From contig JAKQKQ010000051.1 of assembly GCA_029560585.1 (NCBI GenBank), positions 1-64,000 on the forward strand: 64,000 nt of DNA. Direction: 5' to 3'. Made by a program: the position numbers and the translations under genes. Origin of the DNA: Verrucomicrobiota bacterium (GTDB lineage: Bacteria > Verrucomicrobiota > Verrucomicrobiia > JADLBR01). This document shows, piece by piece, positions 1 to 10,200 of this stretch (positions are counted from its first letter, which is position 1; each line of letters starts with the position of its first letter). Under the pieces are notes generated by a model that was not told where the DNA came from, did not search any database, and was given only the letters and a program-made list of their open reading frames with translations.

Positions 1-2
1 CG

Positions 3-197
3 GCCCTTGGATGGCACCCATCAAAGGGCCGCATGTTCTCGGTTCGCATCGCGGGCGAGGACGGCTCGGCGCCACTCCCCGTGCTGGTGCCGGCGGCGCT
101 CAATCACATCAATATCCAGCAGGGTCAGCAGTTCAGCTTCCAGATCGAGATCGCGTCCGGAGGGGTTGTCGTCGTACAGGATATGAGGAAGAACTAG
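3..197 (+). CDS. 3' end of an unidentified gene (5' end outside window)
   Basis: An open frame runs in from the left edge and stops at 195-197. The visible tail of about 64 residues reads like a real protein: alternating hydrophobic strands (FSVRIAGEDG, LPVLVPAALNHINIQ, FSFQIEIASGGVVVVQDM) suggest a beta-rich C-terminal domain. It lies 80 bases upstream of, and on the same strand as, the secreted protein that starts at 278, so the two may share a transcript. I do not recognise the family. The alternative, that the first gene starts upstream and covers this stretch in another frame, is less likely because that reading is arginine- and glycine-rich low-complexity sequence. Confidence 0.55.
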   Translation, partial: ALGWHPSKGRMFSVRIAGEDGSAPLPVLVPAALNHINIQQGQQFSFQIEIASGGVVVVQDMRKN

Positions 198-277
198 CCG
201 CGCCTCGGCGTCCGGGCGAAAGACTTCCGCGCCACTGGAAAACGTCCCCTTCGATGCGAGGTTTTGTAAGAGTACAA

Positions 278-2149
278 ATGAGCAACTTGAGCCTGCATTG
301 CATCGTATTCCTCGCCATGGCGGTCGCCGCGCGCGCGCAGGCCCCGAACCTCGTCCCCGCGCCCGCGGCCGAGCCACCCGCCCAGACGGCGCCGGCACCG
401 TCCGGGCAAAAACCGCCCGAGGATCCCACCCAGGGCAAATCCAAATTCCTCGGCAAGGACCTGCCGGGGCTCGACATCGGCAGCGAGGTCGTCAGCTGGG
501 ACGGCAAACTTTGGAAGATAACCGACAATCGCATCTTCCGGTCGCGCTTCGAAAAGTTCCTCAATGCCGCCGAACAGACCACCGAAGAGGAGAAGGAATA
601 CCAGGCCCTGCTCAAACGCATCATGGACCTCCTGGCCCCCGAAAACGTGGACGCCACCAAGGTCAACGATGCCTGGAGCCTCCTGCCCAAGGCCTCGAAA
701 TACCGCATCGACGCCAATCTCTGCGACTCCCTCGCCAATGCCGTCTACACCGTCTGGCTCTCAAAACGCGAAATCAGCCGCGTCCAGCTCGCACAGAAGG
801 TCCTCACCGAAGAAAAACGTTCGCTGGAGTGGAATGCCCGCATGCGCGCCGAGAACAACCGCCTGGGCGATACCCCGCCCAAGAACCCCGCACTCGCACA
901 GCAGTGGGCCAAAGAGCAGGACCTCAAACGCGATCTCGGTCTCCAGCCCTACCTCACCCGGCTCGTCGAGGTGAACGCGATGATGCAGGCCAACAAACTC
1001 AAGACCCAGGCCTCCGAGCTGCAGGCCAAGGTCGAATTCCAGGCGCTGGTCATGCAGTTCTTCCTGCAGCGCCGATTCCAGCACGTCGTCATCGCCAGCC
1101 GCTTCTATCGGTCGGTCTTCAACGACGGCGACACCAAGCTCTCTGTCGGCAAGGAGACCGAGAAACTGCTCACCGATGCATCGGGCCTCCCGCCCACTCT
1201 CGGGGTCCTGGATTCCCTCGCCAGCGAGGCGATGCGCGATGTCTCCGAGGGCGTCGAGGCCTTCCGATTCCTCCTGGGCAAGAACGAACTCGCCAGCGCC
1301 ACCGAGCGCCTCTCCGAGACCTTCGTCCTCGGCGAGTACATGCCCGAGGTCCGCTCCCTCAAGCGCGACGAGAAACGGGTCGCCCTGAAGTTCGCCCAGC
1401 TCAGCAACCAGCTGCTCTCCGCCCTCGAGGTCAAGGACTACGAGCGCGCGGAACAGGTCTGCAAGGAACTCCAAACCATCGCGGCCGATTTCGACACCTC
1501 CAAGCCCATGGCCGCCATCGAGACCGCGCGCACCGTCAGCGCCATGCACCTCGCCAAGGCCCGCACCGCCGCCGTCTCCGGCGACCGCGCGACCCTCGAG
1601 GAACAGCTCCGCCTCGCGACCGAAATCTGGCCCCGCAACCCCGAACTCGCCAAGGTGTCCGCCGCGATCTTCAGCCAGACCGATGTCCAGCAGCAGGCCC
1701 TCGTCGATCTCGAGCGCCTCATCCAGCAAAAGAATTTTCGCAGGATCTACGACGACAAGGTCCGCTTCATCGCCGCCACCGCCCTCTACCCCGACAAGCA
1801 GGAGACACTCCGCAAGGTCCTCGACGACATGCAGATCATCGAGGGCGCCGTCATCCGTGCCCAGGAGATCGCCCGGCGCAACGATCACGCCGGCGCGTGG
1901 GAGAGCATCGAGAAGGTCTTCAAGGACTTCCCCGACGACAACAAGCTCAACCAGCTCCGCGCCGACTTCACCACGCAGGCCGCCGACTTTGTCCGCAGCC
2001 TCAGGACCGCCCAGGACCTCGAGAAGAAAGATCAGACCGGGTCTAGCCTCGCCTGGTATCTCAAGGCCCAGAGCCTCTACCCGCCCAGCGAGTACGCCCG
2101 CGACGGCATCGAGCGCCTCGTCCAAAAGATCATCCCCTCGGATGGATGA
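278..2149 (+). CDS. Secreted helical-repeat protein of unknown function
   Basis: The product is 623 residues. The start at 278 was chosen because it opens a good signal peptide (MSNLSLHCIVFLAMAVAARAQA, cleavage near residue 22), while upstream in-frame codons give arginine-rich nonsense; an ATG at 254 is the alternative. A proline- and alanine-rich linker (about 23-55) precedes a short conserved-looking block with SWDGKLWKITDNRIFRSRFEKF. The rest is almost entirely alpha-helical, with regularly spaced Leu/Ala and charged residues resembling TPR-type solenoids and coiled coil. There are no catalytic motifs, cysteine pairs or C-terminal anchor, so a periplasmic scaffold or assembly role is possible but unproven. 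From memory, similar proteins occur as conserved hypotheticals in Verrucomicrobiota. Codons favour C in the third position. Confidence 0.8.
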   Translation: MSNLSLHCIVFLAMAVAARAQAPNLVPAPAAEPPAQTAPAPSGQKPPEDPTQGKSKFLGKDLPGLDIGSEVVSWDGKLWKITDNRIFRSRFEKFLNAAEQTTEEEKEYQALLKRIMDLLAPENVDATKVNDAWSLLPKASKYRIDANLCDSLANAVYTVWLSKREISRVQLAQKVLTEEKRSLEWNARMRAENNRLGDTPPKNPALAQQWAKEQDLKRDLGLQPYLTRLVEVNAMMQANKLKTQASELQAKVEFQALVMQFFLQRRFQHVVIASRFYRSVFNDGDTKLSVGKETEKLLTDASGLPPTLGVLDSLASEAMRDVSEGVEAFRFLLGKNELASATERLSETFVLGEYMPEVRSLKRDEKRVALKFAQLSNQLLSALEVKDYERAEQVCKELQTIAADFDTSKPMAAIETARTVSAMHLAKARTAAVSGDRATLEEQLRLATEIWPRNPELAKVSAAIFSQTDVQQQALVDLERLIQQKNFRRIYDDKVRFIAATALYPDKQETLRKVLDDMQIIEGAVIRAQEIARRNDHAGAWESIEKVFKDFPDDNKLNQLRADFTTQAADFVRSLRTAQDLEKKDQTGSSLAWYLKAQSLYPPSEYARDGIERLVQKIIPSDG

Positions 2150-2174
2150 GACCCGACGGCAGAATCCGTGACCG
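2148..2174 (+). repeat. Short post-stop repeat, copy 1 (family H)
   Basis: GAGACCCGACGGCAGAATC followed by CGTGACCG overlaps the stop codon of the upstream gene. A related stretch lies just after the apt stop at 2791-2816. The two align over most of 26 bases with a one-base gap. Too short to classify further. Confidence 0.4.
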
Positions 2175-2250
2175 GAAGGATCGGCGTCCATGCGCCGCGC
2201 ACCGCAATCACATTTGACTTCCCACATCCGTTGGCAGAACCTCGCACTCC

Positions 2251-2787
2251 GTGAGCGACCCCGACGCCATCCGAATACTCCGTGCGGCACTGCGCACCGT
2301 GCCAGATTTCCCAAAACCCGGCATCCAATTCATCGACATCACCCCGATCCTGCGAGACCCAAGACTCTTTGGCCTCGCCATTGATCTTTTCTGCAAACGC
2401 TACGAGAATCTTGGCCTCGAAGCCGTTGTCGCGGTCGACGCGCGCGGCTTCATCTTCGGTGGCGCCATCGCACGCCAGCTCGGCATTGGATTCATCCCGG
2501 TTCGCAAGAAAGGAAAACTCCCCTATCGGACCCGAGAGCAATCCTACGACCTCGAATACGGCAGCGCCACGATCGCCGTGCACGAGGACGCCCTTCGCCC
2601 GGGCCAACGTGCCGCCCTAGTCGACGATGTCCTCGCCACGGGTGGCACCGCCGCCGCGGCCGCCGAACTGATCCGCGCCCTCGGTGCCGACCTCGTCGAG
2701 GCGACATTCTTCGTCGAGCTCGGTTTCCTCAACGGCCGCGCCAAACTCGCCGGCCTCCCCATGGCGTCCATCATCCGGATCGATTGA
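2251..2787 (+). CDS. apt: Adenine phosphoribosyltransferase
   Basis: Converts adenine and PRPP to AMP in purine salvage; cytoplasmic. The 178 residues match the family length. The N-terminus RTVPDFPKPGIQFIDITPIL is the family signature. VVAVDARGFIFGGAIARQLG forms the base-binding and flavin-like loop, and AALVDDVLATGGTAAAAAEL (about residues 124-143) is the PRPP-binding motif with the acidic pair DD. The start is a GTG at 2251; no in-frame ATG exists near the conserved N-terminus. It stands alone between a secreted protein and the convergent mscL. Confidence 0.96.
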   Translation: MSDPDAIRILRAALRTVPDFPKPGIQFIDITPILRDPRLFGLAIDLFCKRYENLGLEAVVAVDARGFIFGGAIARQLGIGFIPVRKKGKLPYRTREQSYDLEYGSATIAVHEDALRPGQRAALVDDVLATGGTAAAAAELIRALGADLVEATFFVELGFLNGRAKLAGLPMASIIRID

Positions 2788-2790
2788 CAC

Positions 2791-2816
2791 GAGACCCGTG
2801 GCCGAATCTGTGAACG
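2791..2816 (+). repeat. Short post-stop repeat, copy 2 (family H)
   Basis: GAGACCCGTGGCCGAATC followed by TGTGAACG begins three bases after the apt stop and resembles 2148-2174, including the position immediately behind a stop codon. Confidence 0.4.
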
Positions 2817-2864
2817 CCAGGCATCGCCCCCGAGGCGACGCGGCCAGGGGCATGATCGGCAAGC

Positions 2865-3284
2865 CTATCGCTTCAACAGGTCGCGGATCTCGCTCAGCAA
2901 CTTCACCTCGGCCGGGGGTTCCGCGGGCGCCGCCGGCGCAGCCTCCTCCTTGCGCTTGAGCTGATTGATCGCCTTGATGATCATGAACAGGCAGAATGCC
3001 ACGATCACGAAATCGATCACCGAGTTGATGAATAGCCCGTAGGGGATCACGGCCGCGCCCGCCGCCTTCGCCGCATCCAGAGATGGATAGCTCTTCCCGT
3101 CCAGGGCCACGAAGAGATTGGCGAAGCTGATCTTCCCCATCACCAGGCCGATCACGGGCATCAGGATCTCATTCACCATCGATGTCACGATCTTGCCAAA
3201 CGCCCCGCCGATGATGATGCCCACGGCCAGGTCGATGACGTTGCCCTTCACCGCGAATTCCTTGAACTCCTGCAGCATTTTCAT
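2865..3284 (-). CDS. mscL: Large-conductance mechanosensitive channel
   Basis: Inner-membrane pore that opens under membrane tension during osmotic downshock. The 139-residue product fits the usual 130-150. [20 protein letters not shown] is the canonical amphipathic N-terminus and start of TM1, with the pore-lining [12 protein letters not shown] next. A periplasmic loop (about 47-75) precedes TM2 ([20 protein letters not shown]) and a charged C-terminal helix ending EIRDLLKR. The start at 3284 was preferred over longer in-frame options because the protein family begins exactly there. Convergent with apt. Confidence 0.97.
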   Translation of the reverse strand: MKMLQEFKEFAVKGNVIDLAVGIIIGGAFGKIVTSMVNEILMPVIGLVMGKISFANLFVALDGKSYPSLDAAKAAGAAVIPYGLFINSVIDFVIVAFCLFMIIKAINQLKRKEEAAPAAPAEPPAEVKLLSEIRDLLKR

Positions 3285-3383
3285 GCGATCAGAGTAGCCC
3301 CACCCCGGAGGCGTAAAGCAAGGAAAAGTGACCGGCGTGCCACCGCGCAGCATCTTGCGGCAGCAGGGAGCTGCCACAAAAAG

Positions 3384-4547
<1,164 letters not shown>

Positions 4548-4700
4548 CGAACGCAACGATGGACTCTTTCCGCAGATAGCCAAGCCCAGCCCGACGCCCG
4601 ATCGGCGGGCGGATCGACCGTCCACTTCGCCGCGCCGCCGATGCGGTCTCCAGAGGTGGTAGTCCCGCTACCGTTGGCGAAATGAGTGGGCGGGGCAGCC

Positions 4701-6011
4701 TCACCGGTTGGGCAGAATCGCAAACAGCCCTGTCGTGGCCGCGATCGCGTCCTTGAACTTCATTCGCTTCAGCTCGTGGCCTCGGCCCCACGTATCGCTA
4801 AAGAGCACCTCGTCGGAGGTCAGGTTGTATCCGATCACCAGTCGCATGTGACCGCCCCGGCCCTGCAGGCGCTCGCTCCCCTGCTCCGGAAATATCCCCA
4901 GCTCCAACGCCCAGAGCATTGGGATCCCCCCATCGACGCTCTCCCGCACCTCCTTGCGAAAATGATCCACATCGCTGCCCCCGGCAAACGCCTCCTTCAG
5001 CAGGGACGGGTCGGCCGAGGCGTAGAGTTCGCCCACGTCGATCATGTTGCCGACGCGCATCTCCCGGCCCTTCGCCTTCTTCGCGGCCTTGTTGTAGTCC
5101 TTGATCCAGTTCAGCCAGCCCTCCATGTCGCGCTCCATGTAAACCTTGAGCCGCGACTTGAACTTTCGGGCGATGGTCTTGAGGGCCTCCACCATCTCCA
5201 TTTCGGATGTTCCCCTCCCGGCCTCCGTGTCCGCCATCTGCGCGACCTCGTGCTGTGTGAGCGGGATCCCGTAGTAGTTGAAAACCCGGGATGCGGCCGC
5301 ATTGACGCAGTAACCCTTCTGGCCCTGATCGACCATGGGGATGCCGTCGATGAACACGTCGCCATCCTTCCGGACCACGTTCTTCGGCAGGTCCGCCTTC
5401 GCCGTCGGCCTGACCACCTTGTCCTCCGTGGCCTGCGCGATCAGTGACTTGTGTTCAGCGGGCGCAACCGTCAGGCGGACGAATTCGCTGCGAAAATCGT
5501 TCACGCCACCCGTCGCGCTGTGCTCCAAGATGTACTCCACGCCCCCGCGGGTCCAGACAGTCCCCTGGGCCCGCACCACGCTGCGGGCGTCGCGGCCCCG
5601 CTCTTCCCCCTTCGCCCCCGTGAGTGAAGAGAGGAGCCCTCCCCACTCGGCCAACAGTTTGTTGAACGTCTCCTTGTCCGTGATGGCACCGTCATCACCC
5701 CGGTTGTGCAACGAAACGCGGATCGCCTTCGGCTTCCCATCGCCAAATTCCACGATGGTCTCGCCCACCCGCTGGCCGCAGAGCGACAGGCCCTTGACCA
5801 CCGACCGCGACGACGTCTTCGCCGCGCTGGTCCACCGGAATCCCAGACCCTTCCACTTCTCCGAAAAATCGTCCGCCCCGCTCGCCCAAAACCCATCATC
5901 CAGCAACATCGCGTCCAGCGCGCTCCCCGCCGTCGGTTGCGCGCATAATCCGCCCGAAAGCGACAGCGCCACGATGCCCATTGCAACGCCAAGAGCGAAT
6001 CGGCTACTCAT
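4701..6011 (-). CDS. Secreted C39-like papain-fold cysteine protease
   Basis: The product is 436 residues with a signal peptide (MSSRFALGVAMGIVALSLSGGLCA). The N-terminal 200 residues form an unidentified alpha/beta domain. The C-terminal half matches the peptidase C39-like fold: IPMVDQGQKGYCVNAAASRV supplies the candidate nucleophile Cys235, GRGGHMRLVIGYN the candidate His388, and LFSDTWG the candidate Asp406 in the usual order and spacing. C39 domains are best known from bacteriocin-exporting ABC transporters, but stand-alone secreted versions exist and are often of unknown target. No ABC transporter or peptide precursor is nearby, so the substrate cannot be assigned. Confidence 0.82.
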   Translation of the reverse strand: MSSRFALGVAMGIVALSLSGGLCAQPTAGSALDAMLLDDGFWASGADDFSEKWKGLGFRWTSAAKTSSRSVVKGLSLCGQRVGETIVEFGDGKPKAIRVSLHNRGDDGAITDKETFNKLLAEWGGLLSSLTGAKGEERGRDARSVVRAQGTVWTRGGVEYILEHSATGGVNDFRSEFVRLTVAPAEHKSLIAQATEDKVVRPTAKADLPKNVVRKDGDVFIDGIPMVDQGQKGYCVNAAASRVFNYYGIPLTQHEVAQMADTEAGRGTSEMEMVEALKTIARKFKSRLKVYMERDMEGWLNWIKDYNKAAKKAKGREMRVGNMIDVGELYASADPSLLKEAFAGGSDVDHFRKEVRESVDGGIPMLWALELGIFPEQGSERLQGRGGHMRLVIGYNLTSDEVLFSDTWGRGHELKRMKFKDAIAATTGLFAILPNR

Positions 6012-6200
6012 GCCATCCCTCTAGCACCCCGGCTGACTTTGAAAAGGGCGACGGGCCACCGGCACCTGAAGCCAGGATCACCGCCGCCGCCTTGCACCGC
6101 ATGAGGATCAGGCATTTTCACCCCCGGAGGTGACCGCCGCGCGCCGGGGGCGGCGCGCTCTGGGCAACGGTCAGCCCCGCCGGGCGCCGAGGGCGGGGCA

Positions 6201-6250
6201 GTAGCCCGGCCAGTTCACACGGCAGTCAGGCTGTGAAATACACAGGCTAG
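6201..6250. repeat. Palindromic repeat family E, copy 1
   Basis: TAGCCCGG at the left and CAGGCTAG at the right bracket an inverted pair around TTCACA and TGTGAAAT. Related copies lie at 14358, 41067, 41253 and 52443. The right edge supplies the TAG stop (6247-6249, minus strand) of the downstream DHOD-like gene. Confidence 0.7.
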
Positions 6251-7245
6251 GCCTGCCAGCCCTGGAGGACGCGCATGTAATTGGCGCGCTCGAAGACCGA
6301 GGGGTCCGGGCATTTCTGTAAACTCATGCAGCCGCGGAGCTGTTTGATGTCGGTGTATTCGTGCTCCTGCATCCAACGGCTCAGGCCCTCAAGCAGCACC
6401 TGGACCTGCTTGGCGCCGTGACGAAGGAGCAGCGAAACAATCTGGACGGTGTCGGCCCCCGCCATGAGAGTCTTGATCAGGTCCTCGGGCGTGTGGACGC
6501 CGCCAGAGGAACTCAGGGCGATGCGGCTCTGCCCGTGCAAGATCGCGAGCCATCGCAGGCGAAGAAGCAACTCGCTGGAATGAGAGAGGTTGATCCTTGG
6601 GCTGGCCTCCAGCGCCTCGATATCGATGTCCGGCTGATAGAAGCGGTTGAAGATGACCACGCCTTGCGCCCCCAGGCTAGCGATCTGCCGGACCAGGCTC
6701 GGGAGCGAACTGTAGAAGGGCGACAGTTTTACCGACAGGGGGATCTTGATCTGGCCCCGGACGGCCGTGATCACCTCCGCCAGCCGGTCCTCGACCTGTT
6801 GCCCGGACTCGGCGGGATCGGTCGGCAGAAAGTAGAAATTCAGTTCCAGCGCATCGGCCCCGCACTCCTCCATCCGCTTCGCATACTCGGTCCATCCCCC
6901 GACAGTGACTCCGTTGAGGGAGGCGATGACCGGGATCTCGAGCTTCTTCTTCAGTTGCTCAAGCTGCCGCAGGTACTCCTCCGGCCCCATCACGTACTCG
7001 GCGACCGCCGGGAAGTAGCTCGTGGCCTCCGCAAAGGACTCGCCGTGTGATTCGATGAACGCCTCCCCCGCGCGCCGCTCGATATCGATCTGCTCCTCGA
7101 AGAGCGAGCGCATCACGATGGCGCCGGCTCCGCGCTCCTGAAGCTCGAGGGCCACCTCCACGCTATCGGCCAGCGGACTGGCGCCCACGAGCAACGGGTT
7201 GCGAAGTTTCAGACCGAGGAATTGGGTTTCCAGGCGCGGGTTCAT
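6247..7245 (-). CDS. Dihydroorotate-dehydrogenase-like flavoprotein
   Basis: The product is 332 residues with an FMN-binding TIM barrel of the class 1 dihydroorotate dehydrogenase superfamily: TQFLGLKLRNPLLVGASPLA at the N-terminus, IPLSVKLSPFY mid-barrel, and SSSGGVHTPEDLIKTLMAGADTVQ for phosphate binding. It differs from true PyrD: the segment that should hold the catalytic cysteine and NxSxPN reads ELNFYFLPTD, so the base is missing. Genes of this type are commonly found next to nifJ. Here the start overlaps the nifJ stop (ATGA, 7242-7245), so both are translated together. A role as an electron-transfer or accessory subunit for PFOR is plausible but unproven. Confidence 0.85.
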   Translation of the reverse strand: MNPRLETQFLGLKLRNPLLVGASPLADSVEVALELQERGAGAIVMRSLFEEQIDIERRAGEAFIESHGESFAEATSYFPAVAEYVMGPEEYLRQLEQLKKKLEIPVIASLNGVTVGGWTEYAKRMEECGADALELNFYFLPTDPAESGQQVEDRLAEVITAVRGQIKIPLSVKLSPFYSSLPSLVRQIASLGAQGVVIFNRFYQPDIDIEALEASPRINLSHSSELLLRLRWLAILHGQSRIALSSSGGVHTPEDLIKTLMAGADTVQIVSLLLRHGAKQVQVLLEGLSRWMQEHEYTDIKQLRGCMSLQKCPDPSVFERANYMRVLQGWQA

Positions 7246-10200
7246 GCGTTTGATCCTCCATTGCTTGTGGCCGCCCCCTCTCCCCGATATGTCTCGGCGA
7301 GCTGCTGGAGCAACTTGAAGTGTTCGCGGACGCCCTTCTGCGCGCGCTCCGCGAGCATCACGGCGCGCTGCGGATGCGTCTGATGCAACGCCCGGAACCG
7401 CGCCTCGTTGTCGATGAACTTATTCAGCGGCACCTTCGGCGGCGCAGAGTCGATGACCAGCGGCGACTCCCCGGTTCCCCGCCGGGTGGGATCGAACCGG
7501 AACAGCGGCCAGTACCCGGTCTCGACGGCCAGTTTCTGTTGCTCCAACCCCTGGATGAGGGAGTAGCCGTGCGCAATGCAGTGGCTGTACGCGATGATCA
7601 GCGACGTGCCCGGGTACGCCTCGGCCTCTGCAAACGCCCGGGTCGTCTGGGAATCCTTCGCCCCGAAGGCCACCGACGCGACGTAGACATCCCCGTAGGT
7701 CATCGCCAGGAAACCAAGATCCTTCTTGTCCCGGTCCTTGCCGGCCGCGGCAAACTTGGCCACGGCGCCCATCGCCGTCGCCTTGGATGCCTGGCCGCCG
7801 GTGTTCGAGTAGACCTGCGTGTCGAGGACGAGGATGTTGACATCCTTGCCCTGGGACAGGACGTGGTCCAAGCCGCCAAAGCCGATATCGTAGGCCCAGC
7901 CGTCGCCGCCGAATATCCATACGCTCTTGCGGGCGAGGTAGTCGGCGAGGGCATCGAGCCGCATCGCGTCCTTGGGCGGCAGCTTCTTCAAGAACCCGCG
8001 AAGCGCCTTGATGCGCTCCCTCTGCACCTTGATGTCCGCCTCGGTCTTCTGCGGGTTGGACAACAGCTCATCGACCAGTTTGTCGCCGAGGATTGCGGCG
8101 TTGCGCCTGATGAGATCCGCGGCCTGCTCGCGCTTCTGGTCGATCGCAAACCGGATGCCAACGCCAAACTCGGCATTGTCCTCAAACAACGAGTTCGACC
8201 AGGCGGGCCCCCGGCCATCGGCATTCACGGTGTATGGCGTGGTTGGCAGGTTGCCGCCATAGATCGAGGAGCAGCCGGTGGCGTTCGTGATGACCGCGCG
8301 GTCGCCAAAGAGCTGGCTGACGAGCTTGACGTACGGTGTCTCGCCGCAGCCCGCGCACGCGCCAGAGTACTCGAATAGCGGCTCCATGAATTGGGACGTC
8401 TTGACATCCGCCGGCGCCAACTGCGTGCGGTCCGGATTCGGCAATTTGTCCAGGAAGAACGCGTAGTTCTTCCGCTCCTGCGCGACAAGCTGCATGTGCG
8501 GGTGAGGATCGAGCGCCTTGTGCTTGGGATTCGTCTTGTCCTTCGCGGGGCACACGACGATGCACAGCTCGCAGCCCGTGCAGTCCTCCGGCGCAACCTG
8601 AATGGTGAACCGGTTGCCCGGATGGTCCTTCGACCGGAAGGCGACGGACTTGAACGACTCGGGCGCGCCCTTGAGCAATTCCTCCGGGTAGAACTTGGCC
8701 CGGATGGCGGCGTGGGGGCAGACCATCACGCACTTGTTGCACTGGATGCAGATGGTCGGATCCCAGACGGGAATCTCCTGGGCCAGATTCCGCTTCTCCC
8801 AGCGGCTGGTGCTCGTCGGCCACGTGCCGTCCACCGGGAAGGCGCTGACCGGCAGAAGGTCGCCCTTGCCCTGCAGCATGACGGCGGTGACGCGCTGCAC
8901 GAAATCGGGCGCGGCGGCCGCGACAGGCGGCGGACGATGTTGCGCCGCGGACACCTTGGTGGGCACCTTGACCTCGTGGAGGTTGGCGAGCGTGCCATCG
9001 ACCGCCTTGAAGTTCTGCTCCACGACGTGTTTGCCCTTGCGGCTGTAGGTCTTCTCGATGGTGTACTTGATCCTCTCGATGGCCTGGTCGCGGGGCAGCA
9101 CGCCGGAAATCGCAAAGAAGCAGGTCTGCATGATCGTGTTGATGCGCCCGCCCATGCCCGTCTCCCGGGCCACGGCGTAGGCGTCGATCACGTACAGCTT
9201 CAGTTTCTTCTCAACGATCTGTCCCTGGACTTCCTTCGACAGTTTGTCCCAAACCTCGCTGGGACCGTGGGGGCTGTTAAGCAGAAAGACGGCGCCAGGC
9301 GCCGCACACTCCAGCACGTCGAGCTGGTCCAGCAGGTACCACTGGTGGCAGGCCACGAAATTCGCCGTGCGCACCAGGTAGGGCGCCCGGATGGGTTTGG
9401 GGCTGAATCGCAGGTGCGAGATCGTGACGGCGCCAGATTTCTTCGAGTCGTAAACGAAGTAGCCCTGCGCGAAGAGGTCCGTGTCGGTGCCGATGATCTT
9501 GATGGAGTTCTTGTTGGCGCCGACCGTCCCATCGGCCCCGATGCCAAAGAAGATCGAGCGAGAGACCTCGGGGGACTCGAGATCGAATTCCGCATCCCAG
9601 GGGAGCGACATGTGGGTGACGTCGTCGGTGATACCGACGGTGAAATGACGCTTGGGTTGGCCGGTGGCCAACTCCCCGTAGATCGCCTTCACCATGGCCG
9701 GCGTAAATTCCTTGGAGGACAGCCCGTAGCGGCCGCCGACGACCTCGGGCAGTTTGCCATCGCGCCAGCATCCGGCGCCGCGCTCGGCGAGGGCCGTGAT
9801 GACGTCCTGATAGAGGGGCTCGCCCAGGGCACCGGGCTCCTTGGTGCGATCCATCACCGCGATCCGGCGCGTCGTCTGCGGCAGCGCCCCCACGAAGGCC
9901 TCGGCGTCAAATGGCCGATAGAGCCGCACGAGCACGACGCCGACCTTGTCCCCCCGGGAGGTCAGCCAATTCACCATCTCGGAGACGGTCTCGCCACCGG
10001 ACCCCATGATGACGATGACGTTCTCGGCGTCCGGGTGACCGACGTAATCAAAGAGTCGATAATTGCGGCCGATGAGCTTGCCGAGCCGGTCCATCTCCCC
10101 CTGGACGATCGCGGGAAGGCGGTCGTAGTACGAGTTGATGGCCTCGCGGGCCTGGAAGAATGCGTCGGGGTTCTGGGCGGTGCCGCGAAGCACGGGGTGG

